From Pseudomonas sp. PH1b (GTDB lineage Bacteria > Pseudomonadota > Gammaproteobacteria > Pseudomonadales > Pseudomonadaceae): a DNA stretch of 64,000 nt. The notes below the pieces were generated by a model. It saw nothing but the letters and a program-made list of their open reading frames with translations, did no database searches and was not told where the DNA came from. This document shows positions 43,326-51,800 of the stretch, one piece after another (position 1 is the first letter of the stretch; every line of letters starts with the position of its first letter). The translations under genes were made by a program, and so were the position numbers. The stretch lies in contig NZ_AYMU01000009.1 of the NCBI RefSeq assembly GCF_000633395.1, positions 248,001 to 312,000 of the forward strand. The letters are read 5' to 3'.

Positions 43326-44036
43326 ATGACCCAAGCACTTATCGAACTGTCCGACCTGAGCTTCAACTGGCCCGGTCACCCACAGTTGCTGGATATCCCG
43401 GCCTTTCGCCTGGAAGCCGGTGAGACGCTGTTTCTCAAAGGCCCCAGCGGCAGTGGCAAGACCACTCTCCTGGGGCTGCTGGGGGGTGTACAGAAGCCCA
43501 GCCAGGGCAGCATCCGCCTGCTGGGCCAGGAACTGACCGAGCTGTCTGCCGGGGCCCGCGATCGTTTTCGCGTGAATCACACCGGCTACATCTTCCAACA
43601 GTTCAACCTGCTGCCGTTTCTCTCGGTGCGCGAGAACGTCGAACTGCCCTGCCACTTCTCCAGGCTGCGGGCCAGCCGCGCCGCCGAGCGCCACGGCAGC
43701 GTCGACCGGGCTGCGGCCACCCTGCTGGCTCACCTGGGCCTGAAGGACCCCGAGCTGCTCAAGCGCCGCGCCGACTCGCTGTCCATCGGTCAGCAACAGC
43801 GGGTCGCCGCGGCCCGGGCGCTGATCGGCCAACCGGAGCTGGTGATCGCCGACGAGCCGACCTCGGCCCTCGATCATGACGCTCGGGGGGCCTTCCTTCA
43901 GTTGCTCTTCGCCGAGTGCCGCGAGGCTGGGGCCAGCCTGCTGTTCGTCAGCCATGACCAGAGCCTGGCGCCATTGTTCGATCGCAACCTGTCGCTGGCC
44001 GAACTCAATCGCGCCGCCAAGCCTGCAGAGGTCTGA
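43326..44036 (+). CDS. ABC transporter ATP-binding protein (LolD/MacB type)
   Basis: 236 residues. Walker A is GPSGSGKTTLLGLLGG, the Q-loop is YIFQQFNLLPFLSVRENV, the signature is LSIGQQQRVAAARAL, and Walker B is LVIADEPTSALD, then HDQSLAP. It belongs to the group that partners FtsX-like permeases (type VII ABC), which drive mechanotransmission rather than direct import. The next gene supplies such a permease 1 bp later. Context implies a role in zinc homeostasis with ZrgA. Confidence 0.92.
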   Translation: MTQALIELSDLSFNWPGHPQLLDIPAFRLEAGETLFLKGPSGSGKTTLLGLLGGVQKPSQGSIRLLGQELTELSAGARDRFRVNHTGYIFQQFNLLPFLSVRENVELPCHFSRLRASRAAERHGSVDRAAATLLAHLGLKDPELLKRRADSLSIGQQQRVAAARALIGQPELVIADEPTSALDHDARGAFLQLLFAECREAGASLLFVSHDQSLAPLFDRNLSLAELNRAAKPAEV

Positions 44037-44037
44037 G

Positions 44038-45303
44038 ATGTATCTGTTCCGTCTAGCCATGGCCAGCCTAGCTAACCGCCGCTTCACGGCGATCCTCACG
44101 GCCTTCGCCATTGCCCTCTCGGTCTGCCTGCTGCTGGCGGTGGAGCGGGTGCGCACCGAAGCCCGAGCCAGCTTCGCCAGCACCATCAGCGGTACCGACC
44201 TGATCGTCGGCGCCCGCTCCGGCTCGGTGAACCTGCTGCTGTATTCGGTGTTTCGCATCGGCAACGCCACCAACAACATTCGCTGGGACAGCTTCGAACA
44301 CTTTGCCAACAACCCGAAGGTGAAATGGGCGATCCCGATTTCCCTGGGCGACTCCCATCGCGGCTACCGGGTGATGGGCACCACCGACGCCTACTTCCAG
44401 CACTACCAGTACGGCCGCCAGCAGAACCTGCAACTGGCCGTGGGCCGGGCCTTCGCCACGGATCCCTTCGAGGTGGTACTCGGGGCCGAAGTGGCCGACG
44501 CCCTGCACTACAAGCTGGGGGACCAACTGGTGCTGGCCCACGGCGTGGCAGCCATCAGCCTGGTCAAGCACGACGACAAGCCCTTCACCGTGGTCGGCAT
44601 CCTCAAGCGCACCGGCACTCCGGTGGACCGCACCCTGCATATCAGCCTGGGCGGCATGGAGGCGATCCACATCGACTGGCACAACGGCGTGCCCGCCCGT
44701 GGCGACGGCCGCATCAGCGCCGACCAGGCCCGCAACATGGACCTGACGCCCCAGGCCATCACGGCCTTCATGCTCGGCCTCAACAGCAAGATCTCGACCT
44801 TCGCCCTGCAACGGGAGATCAACGAATTTCGCGGCGAGCCCATGCTGGCGATCCTTCCCGGGGTCGCCCTGCAGGAGCTCTGGAGCCTGATGGGCACCGC
44901 CGAAAAGGCCTTGTTCGTGGTCTCGCTGTTCGTGGTCCTGACCGGCCTGATCGGCATGCTCACGGCCATTCTCACCAGCCTCAATGAACGTCGCCGGGAG
45001 ATGGCCATTCTGCGTTCGGTGGGCGCCCGTCCCTGGCACATCGCGACCCTGCTGGTACTGGAGGCGTTCGCCCTGGCGCTGTTCGGCGTGCTGGCCGGGC
45101 TCGGCCTGCTGTACCTGGGCATCGCCCTGGCCCAGGGCTACGTGCAGTCGACCTACGGCCTGTACCTGCCCCTGGCCTGGCCGAGCCAGTATGAGTGGAC
45201 GCTGCTGGGCGGTATCCTGATTGCCGCGCTGCTGATGGGCAGCGTGCCGGCCTGGCGTGCCTACCGGCAATCCCTGGCCGATGGCCTGTCGATTCGTTTA
45301 TGA
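44038..45303 (+). CDS. FtsX-like ABC permease
   Basis: 421 residues from the ATG at 44038. Four membrane segments: one after MYLFRLAMASLANRRFTAILTAFAIALSVCLLL, and three in the C-terminal third (ALFVVSLFVVLTGLIGMLTAIL, LEAFALALFGVLAGLGLLYLGIAL, LLGGILIAALLMGSVPAWRAY). A 220-residue periplasmic domain lies between the first and second segments. That is the FtsX/MacB topology. ERRREMAILRSVGARPWHI is the coupling region. It follows the ATPase by 1 bp. With ZrgA and the DUF3299 protein it probably forms an envelope complex for zinc. Confidence 0.9.
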   Translation: MYLFRLAMASLANRRFTAILTAFAIALSVCLLLAVERVRTEARASFASTISGTDLIVGARSGSVNLLLYSVFRIGNATNNIRWDSFEHFANNPKVKWAIPISLGDSHRGYRVMGTTDAYFQHYQYGRQQNLQLAVGRAFATDPFEVVLGAEVADALHYKLGDQLVLAHGVAAISLVKHDDKPFTVVGILKRTGTPVDRTLHISLGGMEAIHIDWHNGVPARGDGRISADQARNMDLTPQAITAFMLGLNSKISTFALQREINEFRGEPMLAILPGVALQELWSLMGTAEKALFVVSLFVVLTGLIGMLTAILTSLNERRREMAILRSVGARPWHIATLLVLEAFALALFGVLAGLGLLYLGIALAQGYVQSTYGLYLPLAWPSQYEWTLLGGILIAALLMGSVPAWRAYRQSLADGLSIRL

Positions 45304-45313
45304 GCACCGGTTT

Positions 45314-45847
45314 ATGAGAGCTGATCTGCTGCGTCACCTGCTTGCCCTGTCGCTGCTGGTCGCCACTCCCCTGTGGGCGGCCACGGCAACAAAAGACCTG
45401 ACCTGGTCGGAAATGATCCCGGCGGACGCGCCAGCGGAAGTGCCGAACATGAAGCCCCTGCACGACCTGTCGCAAATGAGCGATGCGCTGGCTGCGGAGT
45501 CGGCTCCCGCGGCCAAGCAGGACCTGCCCAATGCACCGGTGGTCAAGAGCCTCGACGGCCAGTCGGTTCGCCTGCCCGGCTACATCGTGCCACTTGAGGT
45601 GAATGAAGAAGGGCGCACCACGGACTTCCTGCTGGTGCCCTACTTCGGAGCCTGCATCCACGTGCCGCCACCGCCATCGAACCAGATCGTCCATGTCACC
45701 AGCGAGGTCGGGGTCAAGCTCGATGAGCTGTATCAACCTTACTGGATCGAGGGCGACATGCAGGTCAAGCCTTCCAGCAGCGAGCTGGCGGATGCCGGCT
45801 ACCAGATGGCGGCGCAGAAGATCTACATCTACGAACTGCCGGAGTAA
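45314..45847 (+). CDS. DUF3299 secreted protein
   Basis: 177 residues from the ATG at 45314. The signal peptide is RADLLRHLLALSLLVATPLWA. The domain shows LPGYIVPLEVNEEGRTTDFLLVPYFGACIHVPPPPSNQIVHV, the highly conserved DUF3299 block with a Cys-x-His that could bind a metal, followed by PYWIEGDMQVKPSSSELADAGYQMAAQKIYIYE. It is 10 bp after the permease and last of the zinc-linked operon. The biochemical role is unknown. Confidence 0.87.
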   Translation: MRADLLRHLLALSLLVATPLWAATATKDLTWSEMIPADAPAEVPNMKPLHDLSQMSDALAAESAPAAKQDLPNAPVVKSLDGQSVRLPGYIVPLEVNEEGRTTDFLLVPYFGACIHVPPPPSNQIVHVTSEVGVKLDELYQPYWIEGDMQVKPSSSELADAGYQMAAQKIYIYELPE

Positions 45848-45855
45848 ATGCCCTG

Positions 45856-45876
45856 GTAGAAGCCGGCTTGCCGGCG
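45856..45876. repeat. Single degenerate REP unit
   Basis: GTAGAAGCCGGCTTGCCGGCG is one REP core with a single change and no inverted partner. It lies just after the DUF3299 gene. Confidence 0.65.
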
Positions 45877-45947
45877 CAGAAGGCGAACACCAAAAGAACG
45901 CGGGGCAAAAGAATAGTTCAGCGTCGAAGCCGGGGTCTGCCATTTCA

Positions 45948-45961
45948 TTGAGCTGAGTCAA
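45948..45961 (+). promoter_or_regulatory. ANR/FNR box upstream of oprG
   Basis: TTGA-GCTGAG-TCAA has both outer half-sites of the ANR/FNR consensus (TTGA-N6-TCAA). It lies 64 bp before the oprG start with a TACCAT -10-like element at the distance expected for a -41.5 site. The P. aeruginosa oprG gene is known to respond to low oxygen through ANR. Confidence 0.7.
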
Positions 45962-46025
45962 GGTGGTCAACTTGACGATCCTTACCATTGGACATAGCCA
46001 ATCTGAATCGTCCTTTGGAGCTCCC

Positions 46026-46724
46026 ATGCACAAGTCCCTGCTTAGCGCTTCCCTGATCGCGCTCGCACTCGCCGCCCCCCTTGCCAACGCTCACGAAGCT
46101 GGTGACATCATCGTTCGTGCCGGTGCGATTACCGTCAAACCCAAGGCCAACAGCTCCGACGTCAAAGTCGACAGCGGCCCCCTGGCCGGTGCCAACCTGG
46201 GCGGCAAGGCAACCATGAGCAGCGACACGCAGCTGGGCCTGAACTTCGCCTACATGCTGACCAACAACATCGGTATCGAACTGCTGGCCGCGACCCCGTT
46301 CGAACACGACGTGAAGATCCGCAACACCTCCCTGGCTCCAGCCAACGGCAAGCTCGGTACCCTCAAGCACCTGCCGCCAACCCTGAGCGTGGTGTACTAC
46401 CCACTGGACCACAAGTCGGTGTTCCAACCCTACGTCGGTGCCGGTATCAACTACACCTGGATCTACGACGAGCACGTTGGCAGCCGCGCCCAATCCGAAG
46501 GTTTCGACAACTTCCGCGCCAAGAACTCCTGGGGCCTGGCCTGGCAGATCGGTGCCGACTACATGCTGACCGACAACATCATGATCAACGCCCAGGCACG
46601 CTACATCGATATCGATACCCGCGCCTACGTGGACAACAACGCGCTGGCCGCCGGCACTCGGGCCAAGGTCAATGTCGACGTCGATCCTTGGGTCTACATG
46701 GTTGGCCTGGGCTACAAGTTCTAA
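46026..46724 (+). CDS. oprG: OmpW-family outer-membrane protein OprG
   Basis: 232 residues. The signal peptide is HKSLLSASLIALALAAPLANA, followed by the OmpW start HEAGDIIVRAGAITVKPKANSSDV. Eight beta-strands include LGLNFAYMLTNNIGIELLAATPFEHDV, HLPPTLSVVYYPLDHKSVFQPYVGAGINYTWIYDE and the closing VYMVGLGYKF with terminal Phe. It forms a small barrel with a hydrophobic lateral channel for small non-polar or amino-acid molecules. The ANR-like box upstream and the terminator downstream make it a single-gene unit. Confidence 0.95.
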   Translation: MHKSLLSASLIALALAAPLANAHEAGDIIVRAGAITVKPKANSSDVKVDSGPLAGANLGGKATMSSDTQLGLNFAYMLTNNIGIELLAATPFEHDVKIRNTSLAPANGKLGTLKHLPPTLSVVYYPLDHKSVFQPYVGAGINYTWIYDEHVGSRAQSEGFDNFRAKNSWGLAWQIGADYMLTDNIMINAQARYIDIDTRAYVDNNALAAGTRAKVNVDVDPWVYMVGLGYKF

Positions 46725-46740
46725 GCCCGCCAGTTACAAG

Positions 46741-46765
46741 AAAGGCGCCTCTCAGGCGCCTTTTT
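46741..46765 (+). terminator. Intrinsic terminator of oprG
   Basis: AAAGGCGCCT-CTC-AGGCGCCTTTTT: a 10-bp stem with a three-base loop and a run of T. It also faces the 3' end of the convergent epimerase gene and could work both ways. Confidence 0.92.
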
Positions 46766-46782
46766 CATGTCCGCGATAAACC

Positions 46783-47712
46783 TCAGCGTCCCATCAGCCG
46801 GGCCAGGCCGACACTCATCGGCGTGGGCTCGGGGAAGTTGAAGCGCTGCAGCAGCCGCTGGTTGTTGGCCCGCGAATGACGAATATCACCGGCCCGAGCC
46901 GGACCGTAGCTGATGGGGGGCAGGTCGCCGACCACCTCGGCCAGGGCCGCAAGCATCTGCTTGAGGGTGGTGGCCTGGTTCAAGCCGACGTTGACCGCCC
47001 CCACTTCCAGTTGCACTGCTTCGATGGCCTGCACCAGCACCTGCACCAGGTCGCCAACATAGAGGAAGTCCCGGGTCTGCTCGCCATCACCGAACACGGT
47101 GATCGGCAGGCCTTGCTGAGCCCGCTCGGTGAAAATGCTGATCACCCCGGAATACGGCGAAGACGGATCCTGGCGCGGGCCGAAGATGTTGAAGAAGCGA
47201 AAGATCGCCGGCTCCAGAGCATGCTGGCGCCGGTAGAAGTCGAAGTAGTATTCACTGGCCAGCTTGTCCGACGCGTAAGGCGTCAGCGGAGCCTTGGCGG
47301 TGTCTTCGTCAATCGACTGGCCTTCGCCATTGTTGCCATAGACCGCCGCGCTGGAAGCGAACAGCACCCGCTTGACGCCGTGCTCGCGCATGGCCTCGCA
47401 GACATTCAGGGTGCCGATGAAATTGCTCTGGTGGGTCTGGACCGGGTCGTCCACCGAGGCCTGCACCGAGGCTACCGCCGCCAGGTGCGCCACGGCGCCG
47501 CAGCCGCGCATCGCCCGGCTCACCAGGGCCGCATCGGCGACGTTGCCCTCGATCAACTCCAATCGTGGGTTGTCCAGTGGCAGGTTGCTGGGTTTGCCGG
47601 TGGACAAGTCATCCAGGACGCGCACCGCGTACCCTTTGGCCAGCAACGCATCGGTGAGGTGCGAACCAATAAAACCGGCACCGCCGGTGATCAATACAGG
47701 GCCATCAACCAT
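46783..47712 (-). CDS. NAD-dependent sugar-nucleotide epimerase (UDP-glucose 4-epimerase-like)
   Basis: 309 residues from the ATG at 47712. An extended SDR: VLITGGAGFIGSHLTDALLAKGYAVRVLDDLSTG (Rossmann GxxGxxG), AHLAAVASVQASVDDP, SSAAVYG, and the catalytic YASDK (Tyr-x3-Lys). FGDGEQTRDFLYVGDLVQ and the C-terminal substrate region follow. It acts on a nucleotide sugar for envelope polysaccharide. It overlaps the next upstream gene by 8 bp, so the two act in the same pathway. The exact sugar cannot be read. Confidence 0.88.
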   Translation of the reverse strand: MVDGPVLITGGAGFIGSHLTDALLAKGYAVRVLDDLSTGKPSNLPLDNPRLELIEGNVADAALVSRAMRGCGAVAHLAAVASVQASVDDPVQTHQSNFIGTLNVCEAMREHGVKRVLFASSAAVYGNNGEGQSIDEDTAKAPLTPYASDKLASEYYFDFYRRQHALEPAIFRFFNIFGPRQDPSSPYSGVISIFTERAQQGLPITVFGDGEQTRDFLYVGDLVQVLVQAIEAVQLEVGAVNVGLNQATTLKQMLAALAEVVGDLPPISYGPARAGDIRHSRANNQRLLQRFNFPEPTPMSVGLARLMGR

Positions 47713-48589
47713 GACGGTAGAACCTATCCAGTAATGCCGGGAGTGCGGCGCGCCAGGCACGCGGCTTGATCCCGAAGGTGTGAAGGATTTTCTTGCAGGC
47801 CAGCACCGCGTGCTGCGGCTCTTCGGCGGCATCGGCACTGGCCGCGTGAGCCTGGGCAGTGGGTGCCTCGATGGCCAGCGGATGCAGCTGTCGCGCCTCG
47901 GTCAGTATCGCCTGCCCCAGGGCCAGGGGCGTGGTCGCTTCCTGCCCGGCGTAGTGATAGGTGCCCCACAGGGGCGCCGCGCAATCAAGCTGCTTGAGCA
48001 CCGAGATGATCACCCGCGCCGCATCGTCCACCGGGGTCGGATTGCCCCGGCGGTCATCCGCCATGAGCAGTTCTTCCGAGGATTCGGCACGGGCCAGGAA
48101 GCGCCCGAGAATGCCCTCGGCGCTGTCATCGAGCAGCCAGCCAAAACGCAGCAGCACGTGTTGCGGGCAGGTCGCGCGAACGCTCTGCTCGATCCGCCAC
48201 AGCGCCTGGCCGCGCAGCCCCAGGGGCACTGGTTCGTCTTTCTCGCTGTAGGCCGTGGCCCGCGAGCCGTCGAACACCCGGTAGCTCGAAGGCTGCACAA
48301 GAATGATGTTGTGATGCTGACAAAGCTCCGCCAGCCGCTCTACCGCCCGCTCCTGACCGCTCAGGCGCGCTTCGCTCACCGTCTCCGCCTGAAACCAGTC
48401 GAAGTAGTAAGCCAGGTTGATCAAGGCATCCGGACGGGTGTCGTCGAGCAGTTGCGTCAGGCTCGCGGCGTCCCAGCCGTCTTGCGGCGGACGGGGGGCG
48501 AGGAAACCGATGTCTTCCTCCGCACCCAGGCGAATCAGCGCCTGCCCAAGGGCATTTCCGCCGCCCAGTAACATAAGGCGCATTCGCAT
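47705..48589 (-). CDS. RmlD-like sugar-nucleotide reductase/SDR protein
   Basis: 294 residues from the ATG at 48589; the next ATG (48583) is also possible. It starts MLLGGGNALGQALIRLGAEEDIGFL, a Rossmann glycine motif of altered form, with PDALINLAYYFDWFQAE and IILVQPSSYRVFDGSRATAYSEKDEPVPLGLRGQALWRIEQ, as in dTDP-4-dehydrorhamnose reductases. The usual catalytic YxxxK is not evident: the position reads LRGQALWR. It may therefore be an atypical or inactive member. It is upstream of and overlapping the epimerase gene. Confidence 0.78.
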   Translation of the reverse strand: MRMRLMLLGGGNALGQALIRLGAEEDIGFLAPRPPQDGWDAASLTQLLDDTRPDALINLAYYFDWFQAETVSEARLSGQERAVERLAELCQHHNIILVQPSSYRVFDGSRATAYSEKDEPVPLGLRGQALWRIEQSVRATCPQHVLLRFGWLLDDSAEGILGRFLARAESSEELLMADDRRGNPTPVDDAARVIISVLKQLDCAAPLWGTYHYAGQEATTPLALGQAILTEARQLHPLAIEAPTAQAHAASADAAEEPQHAVLACKKILHTFGIKPRAWRAALPALLDRFYRHG

Positions 48590-48631
48590 AGAGTCAGCAG
48601 GCCCAATCTGTTCAGAACGATGGTTTGGATT

Positions 48632-48652
48632 GGCCAATCCCGGGGATTGGCC
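48632..48652. promoter_or_regulatory. Perfect inverted repeat between divergent genes
   Basis: GGCCAATCC and GGATTGGCC flank CGG. The element lies 43 bp before the RmlD-like gene, in the divergent gap to lhr (290 bases). It looks like an operator; the regulator is unknown. Confidence 0.4.
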
Positions 48653-48880
48653 GTCAATAATTGTCAGAATCGTTGCATTTTGCGGGTTTGTGGCGCAACC
48701 GTCACTGAGAAACTATCAGCGTGACCTGACGTCATCCCTGTCCAGGCCTCACCCGCCGGCCCCCGTGGCGAAAGCTTGGCATTCATTGCCCTGCCTGCCT
48801 CTCCCGAACGCGACCCGGTCTTGCAGCGATATTAAGCGCAGTGCTTGCAAGTTGCCCCGGGCGGCCGCATTAATTTGCCC

Positions 48881-51800
48881 ATGAACCTTGCCCAATCCGC
48901 GAACCCGGAGCTGGACGGTTTCCATCCCGCCGTCAGCGCCTGGTTCAAGCGCACCTTTACCGCAGTGACCGCTGCCCAGGCCCGTGCCTGGCCGCTGATC
49001 GCCCGACGCCGCTCGACCCTGATCGCCGCCCCCACGGGCTCGGGCAAGACCCTCACCGCCTTTCTCGCGGTGATCGACGACCTGGTGCGCCAGGGGCTGG
49101 CCGAAGGCGGCCTGCCGGACGCGACCCTGGTGGTGTATGTCTCGCCGCTCAAGGCCTTGAGCAACGATATCCAGATCAATCTGCAGGAGCCGCTGGCCGG
49201 TATCACCGAGCAATTGCGCCTGATGGGCCTGCCACAGCTGTCGATCCGCACGGCGGTACGCACCGGCGACACTGCGCAGAAAGACCGCAACGCCATGCGC
49301 AAGCGTGCGCCGCAGATTCTCGTCACCACCCCGGAATCCCTCTATGTGCTGCTGGGCTCGGACTCTGGGCGAAAGATGCTGGCCAGCACCCGCAGCGTGA
49401 TCGTCGACGAAATCCATGCCCTGGCCGGCAGCAAGCGCGGCAGCCACCTGGCCCTGAGCCTGGAGCGCCTGCAGGCCCTGTGCGCCGAGCCGCTGTTGCG
49501 CATCGGCCTGTCCGCCACGCAAAAGCCGATCGAGGCCGTTTCACGCTTCCTGGTGGGCCAGGGACGCCCCTGCGAAATCGTCGATATCGGCCATGCCCGG
49601 CCCCGAGACCTGGATATTGAAGTGCCGCCCGTGCCCTTGTCGGCGGTGATGGCCAATGATGTCTGGGAATTGCTCTACGAGCGCCTCGCCAGCCTGGCCC
49701 GGGAACATCGCACCACGCTGGTGTTCGTCAACACCCGGCGCCTGGCCGAGCGCCTGGCCCGGCACCTGAGCGAGCGCCTGGGCAAGCAGGCGGTGGCCGC
49801 GCACCACGGCAGCCTGGCCAAGGAACAGCGGCTGGAAGCCGAACAACGGCTCAAGGCCGGGGACCTGCAAGTCCTGATCGCCACCGCGTCGCTGGAGTTG
49901 GGGATCGATATCGGCGATGTCGAGCTGGTGTGCCAGATCGGCTCCCCGCGCTCGATTTCGGCGTTCCTGCAGCGGGTCGGCCGCTCCGGCCACCAGGTCG
50001 GTGGCACGCCGAAGGGCCGCCTGTTCGCCCTGACCCGGGACGACTTGATCGAATGCGCCGCCCTGCTCGATTGCGTGCGCCGGGGTGAGCTGGACAGCTT
50101 GTTGATCCCCCGTGCGCCGCTGGATGTGCTGGCCCAGCAGATCGTCGCCGAAGTCAGTTGCCAGGAATGGTCGGAGGCGGATCTGCTGGACATGCTGCGC
50201 CGGGCCTCGCCCTACGCCGAGCTGGACCCAGCCCATTACCAGGCGCTGCTGCAGATGCTTGCCGAAGGTTTCAACGGCCGCCAGGGATTGCGCAGCGCCT
50301 ACCTGCACCGCGATGCACTGAGCCACACCTTGCGTGGGCGGCGGGGCGCCAAGCTGACGGCAGTCACCAGCGGCGGGACCATTCCCGACAACGCCGACTA
50401 CAGCGTGCTGCTGGAACCCCAGGGCCTGAACATCGGCAGCGTCAACGAAGACTTTGCCGTGGAGAGCATTGCCGGTGACGTATTCCAGCTGGGCAACACC
50501 TCCTATCGCATCCTGCGGATCGAGACCGGCAAGGTGCGGGTCGAGGACGCCCAGGGCCAACCTCCGAATATTCCTTTCTGGCTGGGTGAAGCCCCGGGCC
50601 GCAGCGCCGAGCTGTCCAGCGCCGTGGCACGTTTGCTGGCTCAACTGGATGCGCTGCTCGGCGCCACGCCGGGCGATCTGCAAGCCGCCATCCATTGGTT
50701 GCAACAAACACTGGGGCTGAACCTCGCCAGCGCCGAGCAAATGGTGGACTACCTGGCCCCGGCCCGCCTGGCCCTGGGCGCCCTGCCGTCCCAGGACACG
50801 CTGATCATGGAGCGTTTCTTCGACGAGTCCGGCGGCACCCAACTGGTGATCCACAGCCCTTTGGGCAGCCGTATCAATCGCGCCTGGGGCCTGGCCCTGC
50901 GCAAGCGTTTCTGCCGTACCTTCAATTTCGAACTGCAGGCCGCCGCCAGCGAGGACGCCATTGTCCTGTCACTGTCCACCAGCCACAGCTTTGCCCTGGA
51001 CGACGTCTGGCGCTACCTGCACAGCAACAGCGCCGAGCACATCCTGATCCAGGCCCTGCTGGATGCACCGCTGTTCGGTGTGCGCTGGCGCTGGAACGCC
51101 GGCGTGGCCCTGGCGCTGCCGCGCTACAGCGGCGGGCGCAAAGTGCCACCGCAAATCCAGCGGATGAAGAGCGAAGACCTGATCGCCAGCGTGTTTCCCG
51201 ATCAGATCGCCTGCCTGGAAAACCTTGCCGGCGAGCGCGAGATTCCCGATCACCCCCTGGTGGAGCAGACCCTCGACGACTGCCTGCACGAGGCCATGGA
51301 CAGCGAGGGCTGGCTGAACCTGCTGCGGCGCATGGAGCAGGGCCAGGTGCGCCTGCTCAGCCGCGACTTGCCCGCGCCTTCGCCATTGGCCGCGGAGATT
51401 CTCAGCGCCAAGCCCTACACCTTTCTCGACGATGCGCCCCTGGAAGAGCGCCGTACCCAAGCGGTGCTTGCCCGGCGCTGGAGCGATCCCACCGCCACCG
51501 ACGACCTCGGTGCCCTGGACGCCGAAGCCATCGCGGCAGTAGCCGCAGAGGCCTGGCCGAACCCGACCCATGCCGATGAAATGCACGAAGCGCTGATGAG
51601 CCTGGCGGTTATCAGCCAGGCCGAAGCCGAGGCCAACCCGCAGTGGCTCGAATGGCTGGCAACCCTGGCCAGCCAAGGCCGCGCCGGCCTCTTGCAGGCA
51701 GCGCCCGAGCACGGATTGTGGCTGGCCCTGGAGCGTCTCAACTGCCTGCGGGCGCTGTATCCCGAGGCGCCGCTGCAGCCCGCCCTGCAGGCGGTGCCCG

